Below are positions 7,669-16,231 of a DNA stretch of 52,553 nucleotides, one piece after another. Within the stretch, counting starts at the first letter, position 1. Every line of letters starts with the position of its first letter. The notes beneath the pieces were generated by a model. The model did not search any database and was not told where the DNA came from. It worked only from the letters and a program-made list of their open reading frames with translations. The stretch is from Paenibacillus sp. DMB5 (GTDB lineage: Bacteria > Bacillota > Bacilli > Paenibacillales > Paenibacillaceae): the NCBI RefSeq assembly GCF_001517085.1, contig NZ_LRAC01000149.1:1-52553 (forward strand), written 5' to 3'. Both the position numbers and the translations under genes were made by a program.

Positions 7669-8022
7669 ATGAATATTTCATCCGCAACATCCACCGCTTC
7701 CGCTTCCTATACTTCATCCAGTGCAACTGACACCAGCGCACTTGAGAAACAAAAAGCGAAGCTGGAGGCCGAGCTCGAAAAGGTCGAAGCCAGCAAGGAT
7801 GACGAGAAGACTAAAGAAACCAAAACGAAGCAGCTTGAGCAGCAAATTAAACAGATTGAAGCGCAGATCGCCCAAAAGTCCAATAGCAGCAGTTCTTCTG
7901 CGGCGGCTCAAAGCGCACAGCCGGAAAAACCCGCAGACGCCAATCTGCTGAAGGCTGCAAGCAGCGCACAGATTGCCACAGCCACAACCGACAGTGAAGG
8001 AAGATTCGATATCCGGATCTGA
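7669..8022 (+). CDS. FlxA-like coiled-coil protein
   Basis: A 117-residue hydrophilic protein. A Ser/Ala/Thr-rich head (1-24) is followed by a heptad-rich coiled coil with LEKQKAKLEAELEKVEAS and KQLEQQIKQIEAQIAQ (about 25-72) and a Ser/Ala-rich tail. This layout fits the FlxA-like family, small proteins of unknown function named after a flagellar-regulated E. coli gene. No signal peptide. AAAAGGGGGAA precedes the ATG. It stands alone, with a terminator 25 bases after the stop. Function unknown. Confidence 0.7.
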   Translation: MNISSATSTASASYTSSSATDTSALEKQKAKLEAELEKVEASKDDEKTKETKTKQLEQQIKQIEAQIAQKSNSSSSSAAAQSAQPEKPADANLLKAASSAQIATATTDSEGRFDIRI

Positions 8023-8045
8023 TCTGCACTGCAATAAGCCATTTC

Positions 8046-8087
8046 AAAAAGAGGACATCCTTTGCCGTGAGGGAGGTCCTCTTTTTT
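8046..8087 (+). terminator. Rho-independent terminator
   Basis: AAAAGAGGAC (8047-8056) pairs with GTCCTCTTTT (8076-8085), with further T residues after it; it ends the FlxA-like gene. Confidence 0.8.
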
Positions 8088-8177
8088 ATGTCTGGACTGC
8101 CATTACATTCATCGAGCGGACCGGATTCACCAGATTATGTTTTGTTCTTTAACAGGAAAGTACATTTTGTCCTCAGC

Positions 8178-8197
8178 TGTGGATAAGATGTGTATAA
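8178..8197 (-). promoter_or_regulatory. Two tandem DnaA boxes
   Basis: On the minus strand the sequence reads TTATACACA-TC-TTATCCACA: two matches to the DnaA box TTATNCACA in the same direction, 11 bases apart (8189-8197 and 8178-8186). One is the strict consensus. They lie in a 400-base gene-free stretch (8023-8426) between the FlxA-like terminator and the nitroreductase gene. No dnaA, dnaN or AT-rich unwinding tract is nearby, so this is not an origin; a titration or regulatory site is possible. Elsewhere in 8088-8426 I see nothing clear. Confidence 0.55.
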
Positions 8198-8426
8198 CCT
8201 TAAGGATAAGTGGGGGTAAGATGTGATTAACTTTCCTAAGGGGGCTCAGATTACGCCGGGGCGGCTATGCATCAACTTGTGAAAATGTTAAAATTAGGAT
8301 GTGAAAAAAGGTACGATCTGCAAAAAATCAGTAACCTGGACAATCAGTAGTGTACCGGAAGGCAAGATGTTGGATCTGATCTAACGCATTAACGTAACAG
8401 TTGATATAGCGAAAGGGGCTGAACCT

Positions 8427-9290
8427 ATGAACATGGCGGTAATGGATATTATAGAAAAGCGTAAGTCTGTACGCACTTATGAGACGACCCCAATCGGAGA
8501 AAATGCCCATGTATCCATTATGGATTATATAAGGGAGGAGGAGAATCTGCGAGGTCCCTTCGGTGGAACGGCCCGGATTGAATGGGTCTGGGCCAAAGGA
8601 GAGGATGGGGAGGGCAAAGCTGTCAAGCTTGGCGCTTATGGCGTTATCCAGAATCCGCAGGCCTATCTGGTAGGTGTCTGTCAAAATGACCAGAAGGCAC
8701 TGCTGGAGTTTGGCTATATTTTTCATAAGCTGATTCTGTATGCTACAGGCCTTGGCCTTGGCACCTGCTGGATCGGCGGGACCTTTAGCCGCAAATCGTT
8801 CGCGCGCGAGCTGGAGTTACGTCCGGGGGAGATTATTCCCTGCATTACGCCGCTTGGTTACCCGCGTGAGAAGCAGCGGCTGCTGGACGCGACTATGCGT
8901 TATGTGGTCAAGGCTGACCAGAAGAAGCCCTGGCGGGAGTTATACTATGACTCCGGTTTCGGGCAGCTGCTGGCACCGGAGTCCGCAGGAAGGCTGGCTG
9001 CTGCACTGGAGATGGTCCGGCTCGGTCCGTCGGCATCCAATAAGCAGCCGTGGCGGGCTGTGCTGTCGGCAGACCGGCAGCAGGTTCATTTCTATCTGCA
9101 GCATACCCCGAATTACAGCGGGAATAAGCTCGGGTTTGAAATGCAGCGGATCGATATTGGCATTGCCGCCTGCAATTTCGAGCTTGCCTGCCGGGAGCTG
9201 GGCATTCAGGGAGCCTGGACCGTGCATGATCCGCAGCTGGGTGTGATTGACCAGCATACGGAATATATGCTGAGCTATAAGCTCAGCTGA
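8427..9290 (+). CDS. Nitroreductase-family protein (TM1586 type)
   Basis: A 287-residue protein with two nitroreductase half-domains in one chain. The N-terminal IIEKRKSVRTYETTPI and the central GLGLGTCWIGGTFSRKSFARELEL are FMN-binding landmarks, and the second half repeats RLGPSASNKQPWRAVL, the phosphate-contacting motif of the fold. This matches the putative TM nitroreductase family, flavoproteins that reduce nitro or quinone substrates with NAD(P)H. GAAAGGGG precedes the ATG. It stands alone and converges with the ECF genes, overlapping their last codons by eight bases. Confidence 0.8.
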   Translation: MNMAVMDIIEKRKSVRTYETTPIGENAHVSIMDYIREEENLRGPFGGTARIEWVWAKGEDGEGKAVKLGAYGVIQNPQAYLVGVCQNDQKALLEFGYIFHKLILYATGLGLGTCWIGGTFSRKSFARELELRPGEIIPCITPLGYPREKQRLLDATMRYVVKADQKKPWRELYYDSGFGQLLAPESAGRLAAALEMVRLGPSASNKQPWRAVLSADRQQVHFYLQHTPNYSGNKLGFEMQRIDIGIAACNFELACRELGIQGAWTVHDPQLGVIDQHTEYMLSYKLS

Positions 9291-11073
9291 TGAGCGAGAA
9301 CCACCACAGCAGAGCTGCAGTAAGAACAACACAAGCCAGCGCCAACGTATCCGCGGACTTCCAGTTCAGCGTGTATGCCGGTGTCCTGGCTTTTTTAGGG
9401 TCATACCCCCGGGACTCGACAGCTGTGGCCAGCTCATCGCCCATGCTGATGACAAGGATCAGGAGCGGGACAATTAGCATCCCGATCTGGCGGGGGGTCC
9501 AGCGTGCAAGTCCCTGCCGGGGTTTGCCGCGTGACTTCAGCGCCAGCTGCAGCTGATCCAGCTTGCCGAGAATCCAGGGGACAAATTGCAGGGTAACGGA
9601 TACGGCCAGTGACCAGCCCCGGGTACGGAGGCCAAGCTTCTTGAGCGGGGTAAAGCCCCATTCCAGCGCTTCGCGCAGCGGTGCACCGGTTGTTGTCTCC
9701 GTGAACAGGAAGCCGAGGGCGATCAGCAGCAGAAAGCGCAGCACATTCAGTCCTCCCCGTGCCATTCCTTCGATGCTGAAGCCGGCAGGTCCAATTGAGA
9801 AATCAGGGGAGGTCCAGTCAAGCGCAGACAGCAGCCACAGGAACAGGAACATCAGGAGGAAGGGACGGAAGAACCTGACCGTCCTGCTCCAGGGAACCGC
9901 AGCCGAACCGATTAATCCGCCGGTAAGGAGGCTTGCCAGCAGCACTGGCGGAAAGCTGTCCATACCCAGTACAACGAGTGAACCAAGCAGCATCCCCAGC
10001 CACTTCACCCGGGGGTCCAGCTTCTGCCACCGTATCCGGTGTGAAGCCTTCCGGCTATACGCCACCGTCCTATCTTCGTCTGCAGCACCGCCAGGCCTAT
10101 GCGTCTCCGCTGTACTACCGTCCACAGCATCGCTAGGCATAAACGACTCCGCCGTACCCCCGTCCGCAGCACCGCCAGACATATGCAACTTCGCCAAATT
10201 TCTTCCCGCAGCATCGCCATTCCTATGCGTCTGCGCCGCACCTCCGCCCGTAACGCCAGCTGCGGAAGGTGCCGGCATCGGCAGTGAAGCGAGCCCGGCC
10301 AGCAGCTCTCCGATGCTGCCCGGCTGCTCCGCCAGCAGCCCCTGCCGGCGGAGCCTGTCCCCGATGCGCGAGTACGCAGGCGGCTCCAGCCCGGCCGAGC
10401 GGAGCAGCTGGTGATCCGCTGCAAGCGGAGCGGCCGGTCCGCTGTAATGCACAGTTCCCCTGTGCATTACAACCGCCTGATCAGCCAGCGGGAGCAGAGT
10501 ATCCAGCTCATGTGTGCCGATGATCAGAGTGATGCCCTCTGCCCGCAGCTGCTGCACCAGCTGCAGCAGTGAGTGAGCCGACTGCGGATCAAGCCCCGCG
10601 GTCGGCTCGTCGAGAATCAGCAGCTCCGGCTGCACGGCAAGGGCGGCGGCGATGCACAGCCGCCGCTTCTCTCCCCCGCTGAGCAGAAAAGGGGACCGCC
10701 CGGCGAATATTTCGTAGGGCAGCCCGGCCCTGGTCAAAGCGCTGCGGATTAACTCCAGGCGCTGTGCCTTAGGCACGCCATGCTGCTCCAGGCCATATTC
10801 CATTTCTTTGTGTACACTGCCGGCGAACAGCTGGGTCTCCGGCTGCTGGAACACAATAGATACCTTGGGCGTCCCGCCTGACCCGCCGGCATATACAATC
10901 CTGCCTGACGTGGGCGTGTCCAGCCCGGCCAGCAGCCGCAGCAGGGTCGATTTGCCGCTGCCGGTCACGCCGCAGAGAACAGCCAGGGTGCCCCGGCTGA
11001 TCTCCAGATTAACATCCTGCAGAGCAGCGGTACTATCGTACAGGTAAGATACCTTGTCTGCCCTTATGCTCAT
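9283..11073 (-). CDS. Fused ECF transporter protein: ABC ATPase (EcfA2-like) plus EcfT
   Basis: A 596-residue fusion. The first ~240 residues are an ABC ATPase with Walker A GVTGSGKST, signature LLSGGEKRRL and Walker B LLILDEPTAGLD. A ~90-residue Gly/Ala/His/Asp-rich linker follows, with a repeated ~14-residue unit such as TAETHRPGGAADED. The last ~240 residues are a membrane EcfT with KLDPRVKWLGMLLGSLVVLG, several hydrophobic segments, and the coupling motifs ALKSRG and AVESRGYD (Ala-Arg-Gly type). In most bacteria EcfA2 and EcfT are separate proteins. GGAGG precedes the start, which overlaps the stop of the first ATPase gene (ATGA). With the divergent bioY it should form a biotin ECF importer. 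Confidence 0.88.
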   Translation of the reverse strand: MSIRADKVSYLYDSTAALQDVNLEISRGTLAVLCGVTGSGKSTLLRLLAGLDTPTSGRIVYAGGSGGTPKVSIVFQQPETQLFAGSVHKEMEYGLEQHGVPKAQRLELIRSALTRAGLPYEIFAGRSPFLLSGGEKRRLCIAAALAVQPELLILDEPTAGLDPQSAHSLLQLVQQLRAEGITLIIGTHELDTLLPLADQAVVMHRGTVHYSGPAAPLAADHQLLRSAGLEPPAYSRIGDRLRRQGLLAEQPGSIGELLAGLASLPMPAPSAAGVTGGGAAQTHRNGDAAGRNLAKLHMSGGAADGGTAESFMPSDAVDGSTAETHRPGGAADEDRTVAYSRKASHRIRWQKLDPRVKWLGMLLGSLVVLGMDSFPPVLLASLLTGGLIGSAAVPWSRTVRFFRPFLLMFLFLWLLSALDWTSPDFSIGPAGFSIEGMARGGLNVLRFLLLIALGFLFTETTTGAPLREALEWGFTPLKKLGLRTRGWSLAVSVTLQFVPWILGKLDQLQLALKSRGKPRQGLARWTPRQIGMLIVPLLILVISMGDELATAVESRGYDPKKARTPAYTLNWKSADTLALACVVLTAALLWWFSLIS

Positions 11074-11882
11074 AGCACAGCCTCCAGTTCCTGCTCGGAT
11101 AGCGGGAGCAGCCCGGGGGGCCAGCCGCGCGACTGCAGCAGCCGGCCGATACGGATGACCGGCGGCGGTTCCCAGCCCAGCAGCTCGGGGAGCCCGGAGC
11201 TGTAGAACAGTGTGCGCGGATCGCCGTCATAGCGCAGCGTTCCCTGCTCCATTACGGCGACCCTCGGGCTCTCCGCGAGCTCCTCCGGCCGCTGGGTAAC
11301 CCACAGGATCGTCGTCCCCCGGCGCCACAAATCTCTGGCCAGCGCCATAATGCGGCTCCGCCCGGCAGGGTCCAGCATCGATGTAGCCTCATCGAAGATA
11401 ATCATCTCCGCCTGCAGCGCCAGGCAGCAGGCGACAGCCAGCCGCTGGCGTTCCCCGCCGGAGAGGGTGGTGATATCATCCGCCCATTTATGGGCCAGTC
11501 CTACCTGCTGCAGTACCCGGCGGATCTGTGCATCCATTTCATCCCGGTCCAGACCCCGGTTCTCCAGCCCGAAGGCAATATCCTCGTAAGGCGTGGAGCC
11601 GATGTTCTGGGATTCGGGATTCTGGAATACAAGCTGGATGTGCTGTTTCACGGCAGTACGGTTCACTGCAGACCGGAGATCAAGACCGGCTGCATGCAGA
11701 CTGCCGGAAGCCGGAATATTCAGCCCGTTGAACATCCGAACCAGAGAGGACTTGCCGCAGCCGTTCGCTCCGGTCAGGGCTACCCATTCGCCGCGGCTGA
11801 TATGTATGGAAATCCCCTGCAATACCGGCAGCCGGCGCTGGCCGTCCCGGTACGAGAAGGTTATGTTTTGTGCTGTAATCAT
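11070..11882 (-). CDS. ecfA1: ECF transporter ATP-binding protein (EcfA1-like)
   Basis: A 270-residue ABC ATPase if started at the ATG at 11882 (MITAQNITFSYRDG), which aligns with the family start; an in-frame ATG at 11909 would add nine residues. Walker A is GANGCGKSS, the signature TLSGGERQRL, and Walker B MIIFDEATSMLDP, which is characteristic of EcfA1 rather than of ordinary importers. It is the first gene of a two-gene minus-strand operon with the ATPase-EcfT fusion, and lies back to back with bioY. An extended -10 (TGCTATAAT, 11929-11937 minus strand) lies upstream. Confidence 0.88.
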   Translation of the reverse strand: MITAQNITFSYRDGQRRLPVLQGISIHISRGEWVALTGANGCGKSSLVRMFNGLNIPASGSLHAAGLDLRSAVNRTAVKQHIQLVFQNPESQNIGSTPYEDIAFGLENRGLDRDEMDAQIRRVLQQVGLAHKWADDITTLSGGERQRLAVACCLALQAEMIIFDEATSMLDPAGRSRIMALARDLWRRGTTILWVTQRPEELAESPRVAVMEQGTLRYDGDPRTLFYSSGLPELLGWEPPPVIRIGRLLQSRGWPPGLLPLSEQELEAVL

Positions 11883-11928
11883 CGGTTTACCTGCTTCCCT
11901 TGACGCCATTCATCCACAATTGCTCTTG

Positions 11929-11937
11929 ATTATAGCA
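11929..11937 (-). promoter_or_regulatory. Extended -10 promoter of the ecf operon
   Basis: The minus strand reads TGCTATAAT, a perfect extended -10 (TG-N-TATAAT), 47 bases before the chosen ecfA1 start. No good -35 is present, as usual for this class. Confidence 0.55.
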
Positions 11938-11949
11938 AAAATTTAAACA

Positions 11950-11978
11950 TTGATGTATACAGACCGGGATGTTATAGT
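11950..11978 (+). promoter_or_regulatory. Sigma-A promoter of bioY
   Basis: TTGATG (11950-11955), 17-base spacer, TATAGT (11973-11978), 31 bases before the bioY ATG. The divergent ecf promoter starts only 13 bases away, so the two could share a regulator. I looked for a BirA operator (TTGTTAAC half sites) here and did not find one. Confidence 0.6.
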
Positions 11979-12008
11979 AGTTTCAAAAAAACGGGGGGCC
12001 TTCTTCCA

Positions 12009-12617
12009 ATGAAAAAATGGACGACTCGCGGCCTGATCTTCAGCGCATTATTTGCCGGAGTCATGATTGCACTCAGTTTCCTCAAGATCTATCTGCCTAT
12101 TTCGGCCGTGCCGATTACACTGCAGACACTGGCGGTGATGCTGGCCGGTGCGGTACTCGGAGCACGCTACGGAACACTGGCTGTGCTGATCGTTATCGGC
12201 CTTTGTGCAGCCGGATTTCCGGTTATGGGCGGCAGCGGCGGAGTGGCGGTGCTGGTGGGGCCGACGGCAGGCTATATTTTCTCCTGGCCGGTTGCCGCTT
12301 TCCTGATTGGGCTGTGCTCCCAGCGTATGCGGCAGGACAAATATACGTTTCCCAAACTGGCGGCTGCCAACATTGTGTTCGGCGCATTGCTGGTCTATCC
12401 CGGAGGTGTATGGTGGCTGGCCCATTCTACAGGAATGGACTCCCTTTCCAAGGCGCTGACGGCAGGAATGTGGCCGTTCATCCCGGGCGACCTCGTCAAA
12501 GCAGTTCTCTGTGCAGGCGTCGTGACTGCTGTACGGCAGGTGTATCCGATCGAGCGGATCCTGAACAGCGATAACGCGGGCTGGGCCGAAGGCGATCATC
12601 CGACTATCAGCAGCTAA
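12009..12617 (+). CDS. bioY: Biotin transporter BioY (ECF S component)
   Basis: A 202-residue membrane protein with about six hydrophobic segments. LPISAVPITLQTLAVMLAGAVLG, the central GLCAAGFPVMGGSGG and VGPTAGYIFSWPVAAFLIG are BioY family landmarks. It is the substrate-binding subunit that captures biotin and works with the EcfA1 and EcfA2-EcfT proteins encoded divergently; having them side by side suggests a dedicated biotin system. Start at ATG 12009; the purine-rich ACGGGGGGCC just before it is a weak ribosome site. A bidirectional terminator lies after the stop. Confidence 0.93.
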   Translation: MKKWTTRGLIFSALFAGVMIALSFLKIYLPISAVPITLQTLAVMLAGAVLGARYGTLAVLIVIGLCAAGFPVMGGSGGVAVLVGPTAGYIFSWPVAAFLIGLCSQRMRQDKYTFPKLAAANIVFGALLVYPGGVWWLAHSTGMDSLSKALTAGMWPFIPGDLVKAVLCAGVVTAVRQVYPIERILNSDNAGWAEGDHPTISS

Positions 12618-12657
12618 GCGGGCTGATACCAGCAGAGCTTACAGGATTACAATAATC

Positions 12658-12693
12658 AAACAGCCGCCGTCCCTTTCAGGACGCGGCTGTTTC
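12658..12693. terminator. Bidirectional terminator between bioY and the amylase gene
   Basis: AAACAGCCG...CCGTCC pairs with AGGACG...CGGCTGTTT around a CTTTC-like loop. T-rich sequence follows on the plus side (TTTCTATTTCGTTTTTA) and A-rich sequence precedes, so it can serve both convergent genes. Confidence 0.75.
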
Positions 12694-12703
12694 TATTTCG
12701 TTT

Positions 12704-14206
12704 TTAATGCTTCTCCGTACTGTTAGTACTCTGCTCCTGATCCGTACTCTCCTGATCCGGAAGCGCCCAGACAGATACACTGCCGCCATTTACCGGGAAT
12801 ACAGCCCAACCGTCTTCGCCGATGGTTACGGTCTCCTCACGGTTACGGGTGAAATCCTCCCAGACCTCTCCGGCCCGTTCTTCGCCGAGGAACATCCGCT
12901 TCTCTCCATTATCGCCGTTCGAGATGACTACGGCACAGCCGGAGCCGGGGAGCTCCTCAACACCGCGGCGCACCCAGCCGATGGTGTTGGGATGATCGAA
13001 ATAATCATCCTGATCGCCGTAAGCCTTGTGATAACGGGCATACAGCAGCGGATCAATGGCAGCTTTCTTCGGTTCTACCGGGGTCGGGCCGCCAATTCCA
13101 TAATAATCGCCATAGAAGACGACAGGGTAACCGTCACGCCGGAGCAGGATTAGAGCGTACGCGCTCTGCTTGAACCAGTCGCCGACCCAGGACTCCAGCG
13201 CTTCATGAGGCTGTGAATCATGGTTGTCCACGAAGGTTACGGCATTCAGCGGATGGGTCTGGACCAGCGTATCCTCAAAAATCTTCGTCAGATCAAAGTC
13301 CCGCCCGGCAAGTGAAGCGGAATAGAGCTTATAATGCAGGGATACATCGAATAAATCGATCTGATAATCAACCGTATTGAGGAACTCGCGGCAGGCTTCA
13401 AGGTTCGGGTTCCAGAACTCACCGACGATATAAAAGTCCTCGCCGCGCTTTCTTTTCATTTCCTGGGCGAACTCCTTAATATACTCATGGTTGATATGCT
13501 TGATGGCATCCAGCCGGTAGCCGCTGCACTGCAGGGTATCGACCAGCCATTTCCCCCAGTCCAGCATCTCCCGCTTGACATCCTCATGGCTATAGTCAAT
13601 GTTAGCGAACATCAGATAATCATAGTTGCCGAATTCGTCGTCAACATTCTGGTTCCAGGCCCTGTTCTGGCCGTTGATCCGGAATACTCCAGTCCGGCCT
13701 TCCTTGGCGTCAAAGTCTGTACCGTTAAAATGGGTATGATCCCATTTGAAGGCGGAATACTCCTCGCCGCGCCCCGGAAAGGTGAATTTGGTCCAGCCCT
13801 CAATTTCGAAAGGCTCGGAGATATCCTTGGTGCGATCGTTCGGATCCACCTCAATTACCTCGAAGGTCTCTGTCTCATCTGCACCGGCTTTATGGTTCAT
13901 AACGAGATCGACGTAGACTGCGATACCGTTCTTCAGGCACTCGGCAATCGCCTCGATCAGCTCCTGCTTCGTGCCATATTTGGTCCGGACCGTACCTTTC
14001 TGGTCGAATTCGCCCAGATCATAGAGATCGTACACCCCATACCCGGTGTCCTCGCCGGAGACGGCCTTGGTTACAGGCGGAACCCAGACCGAATCGATAT
14101 AGGCTGCCTTGATATCCGGGGCCATTTCAGCCAGCCGCTTCCAGTGCAGTCCGTCCGCTTCAACATGCCACTCAAAAAACTGCATCATCGTATGGTTTCT
14201 CTTCAT
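12704..14206 (-). CDS. Cytoplasmic alpha-amylase (GH13, AmyS-like)
   Basis: A 500-residue GH13 enzyme. It starts directly with MKRNHTMMQFFEWHVEADGLHWKRL, the usual start of subfamily 5 amylases, without a signal peptide. The conserved regions are visible: DLVMNHKAGAD (region I), GYRLDAIKH with the nucleophile Asp (region II), GEFWNP with the acid/base Glu (region III) and FVDNHDSQP (region IV). It hydrolyses internal alpha-1,4 bonds of starch-like glucans, here presumably intracellular maltodextrins or glycogen. AGGAGG precedes the ATG. It lies 33 bases after the DUF72 gene and may be co-transcribed with it. Confidence 0.92.
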   Translation of the reverse strand: MKRNHTMMQFFEWHVEADGLHWKRLAEMAPDIKAAYIDSVWVPPVTKAVSGEDTGYGVYDLYDLGEFDQKGTVRTKYGTKQELIEAIAECLKNGIAVYVDLVMNHKAGADETETFEVIEVDPNDRTKDISEPFEIEGWTKFTFPGRGEEYSAFKWDHTHFNGTDFDAKEGRTGVFRINGQNRAWNQNVDDEFGNYDYLMFANIDYSHEDVKREMLDWGKWLVDTLQCSGYRLDAIKHINHEYIKEFAQEMKRKRGEDFYIVGEFWNPNLEACREFLNTVDYQIDLFDVSLHYKLYSASLAGRDFDLTKIFEDTLVQTHPLNAVTFVDNHDSQPHEALESWVGDWFKQSAYALILLRRDGYPVVFYGDYYGIGGPTPVEPKKAAIDPLLYARYHKAYGDQDDYFDHPNTIGWVRRGVEELPGSGCAVVISNGDNGEKRMFLGEERAGEVWEDFTRNREETVTIGEDGWAVFPVNGGSVSVWALPDQESTDQEQSTNSTEKH

Positions 14207-14239
14207 CTCTGTAACCTCCTATATATGTAGACCGGGTAA

Positions 14240-15085
14240 TCAGTTAAACAGGTCCAGCTGAAGCGGGGCCAGTCCGCCGTCAATGCCCAGGAGGGCCTGC
14301 AGCTCTTTGGCATTGGGAGTAGCATCACCGGCGGAGTTGTTGTTGAACACCACGTAGAGCTCACGGCAGCTTTTTTCCAGCTCCAGCAGGCGGTCCCGCC
14401 ATTCCGTAAGTTCCTCCGTGCTGTAACGGTACAGATAGCGAAGCTTGCGCCAGTCGGGATGGCTGCTCTGGTTCCAGCCCTGGACGTTGCGGCCGTGCAG
14501 CCGGATATACGTGATATCGGGATTTGTCGCTACAGGTACAATCGGGATGGAGCCTGAGCCCGCCTGCGGCTCATCGGCAACAGTGTGAATCCAGCCCTCA
14601 CGTTCCAGAAAGCCGAGCGTTCTGTCGCGCATTTCCGGGCTGTACCAGGACTCATTGCGGAATTCCACCGCTGAAGGAACATCCAGCATCCGTTCTTTGA
14701 CCTCACGCAGAAAATCTACGTTCTCCTTGGTACAGTCAAACCACGGCGGGAACTGGAAGAGAGCCATGGCCAGCTTGCCGGCCTCGCGTACGGGGGCAAT
14801 GGAATGATGAAACGCCTCGTACATTTCACCGGTGGAACCGTAGTAATTTTTTTTACCGCGCAGATGCCCGGTCATTCCCTGATAGGCTTTTACAATAAAC
14901 TGGAAGTTATCCGGGGTCTGTGAGGCCCATTTCACATAATTCCGGACCGGCTGTACCGCATAAAAGGAGCTGTCAATTTCCACGATGGGAAAATGGGCGC
15001 TGTAGGCAGGCAGACGTTCGGCGGGCTTGATTTTGCCGTACAGCTCATCGTGGTCACCGAAGCCGGTTAGCCCGATCTTGATCAT
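14240..15085 (-). CDS. DUF72 (YecE-like) TIM-barrel protein with C-terminal clamp-binding-like motif
   Basis: A 281-residue DUF72 protein. IKIGLTGFGDHDELY, VEIDSSFYAVQPVRNYVKWASQTPDNFQF, AVEFRNESWY and YIRLHGRN are the family landmarks. The function of DUF72 proteins is not settled; a hydrolase or nuclease-like TIM barrel has been suggested. The last residues are QLDLFN: Q276-F280 is an exact match to the bacterial beta-clamp-binding pentapeptide QL(S/D)LF. GGAGGGAAATGCG at the start gives a close but usable ribosome site. It is upstream of, and in the same direction as, the amylase gene. Confidence 0.85.
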   Translation of the reverse strand: MIKIGLTGFGDHDELYGKIKPAERLPAYSAHFPIVEIDSSFYAVQPVRNYVKWASQTPDNFQFIVKAYQGMTGHLRGKKNYYGSTGEMYEAFHHSIAPVREAGKLAMALFQFPPWFDCTKENVDFLREVKERMLDVPSAVEFRNESWYSPEMRDRTLGFLEREGWIHTVADEPQAGSGSIPIVPVATNPDITYIRLHGRNVQGWNQSSHPDWRKLRYLYRYSTEELTEWRDRLLELEKSCRELYVVFNNNSAGDATPNAKELQALLGIDGGLAPLQLDLFN

Positions 15086-15344
15086 CGCATTTCCCTCCTT
15101 GCGGTTGTCTTGTATACAGGAGCGGGGAGATTAGCTATTCTCTTATTAAACTTAAACCCTGCTGCTGCAAACAAGCGTGTTGATTAATGCCTCTAAATAA
15201 TGCAACATGAAGGGGAAGAGAGCTTAGGCGACGGGCATCCGGTCAGAACGCTATGGGTGCTGTTATCGCCAAAAGAACGCAGGGATATACTTTGCAGGCC
15301 TGTCTTATTGGCCTGATGAACGATATAAAGGAGGATTCAGGAAA

Positions 15345-16199
15345 ATGGAGCACAGATTTGAACAGCTCAGCCCGCATATTCTGATCATGCATGCAGAGCA
15401 TGAAACCGACCGGCCGGTGCTTGCGGCAATTGCCGGAGCGGACCGGACTTTATTAATGGATGCAGGTGCTTCCCCTGCCCACGCAGACTGCTTCCGTGCT
15501 GAACTGGACAGGCGCGGGGTGCGCAGTCCGGACCTGCTGGTACTGACGCATTGGCACTGGGATCACAGCTTCGGGATGAATGCCTGGAATGTACCGGTCA
15601 TCGCCCATGAGAAAACGGCAGAGGTACTGGGCGGTTTAAGCAGACGGGGCTGGTCGGATGATGAGATGGAGGAGCTGGTGCAGGCAGGGACTATCAGCTT
15701 AGAAAGTGTACAGCATATCCGTTTGGAATATGGGGAAGCCCGGCAGATTTCGGTCGGGAAACCTGATATTCTTTTTACCGGCAGCCTTGTAATTGATCTT
15801 GGAGAAGTGAGCTGTGAGCTCCGTCATGTCGGGGGCGACCATTCTGCGGATTCCTGTGTGCTGTATGTCCGCGAGGACAAAGTGCTGTTTCTAGGTGATG
15901 CGCTTGGCCCTTCGGTATACGGCGGACCGCGCAGCTACAGCAGTACAGCGTTTCTCAGGCTGCTGGATACCGCCTACGGGTTTGGAGCAGACTGGCTTGT
16001 GGAGTCTCATGGTATTCCAATGAGCGGACAGGCGTTCCGGGCCGACCTGGAACCGTGGGAACGGCTGGCCCGGCTGGCGGATGCCTTCGGGTCTGACCGC
16101 GAACGGGTACTGCTGGAACTGAAGGCTGAGTTAAAGCTGGCTGAACTGCCGGCAGACCTGCTGCAGGGCGTGGATTATTTTATGGCAGGGGCCAAGTGA
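15345..16199 (+). CDS. MBL-fold metallo-hydrolase
   Basis: A 284-residue metallo-beta-lactamase-fold protein. The metal site is H69-W-H71-W-D73-H74 in LVLTHWHWDHSFG; a second-shell histidine is in RHVGGDHSADSC, an aspartate in VLFLGDALG and the final histidine in LVESHGIP. The family hydrolyses thioesters, phosphodiesters or lactones; nothing here fixes the substrate. AAAGGAGGA lies 8 bases before the ATG. It is a single gene ending in a long palindrome shared with the convergent diguanylate cyclase gene. Confidence 0.85.
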   Translation: MEHRFEQLSPHILIMHAEHETDRPVLAAIAGADRTLLMDAGASPAHADCFRAELDRRGVRSPDLLVLTHWHWDHSFGMNAWNVPVIAHEKTAEVLGGLSRRGWSDDEMEELVQAGTISLESVQHIRLEYGEARQISVGKPDILFTGSLVIDLGEVSCELRHVGGDHSADSCVLYVREDKVLFLGDALGPSVYGGPRSYSSTAFLRLLDTAYGFGADWLVESHGIPMSGQAFRADLEPWERLARLADAFGSDRERVLLELKAELKLAELPADLLQGVDYFMAGAK

Positions 16200-16231
16200 C
16201 CTGTGCAGATTTGTTGCAAACAAGATATAGG

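Noticed and set aside
8178..8197. Replication origin
   Set aside because: Only two DnaA boxes, no AT-rich unwinding region and no dnaA/dnaN genes nearby.
11883..12008. BirA operator between ecfA1 and bioY
   Set aside because: No pair of TTGTTAAC-type half sites at the right spacing; only promoter elements are visible.
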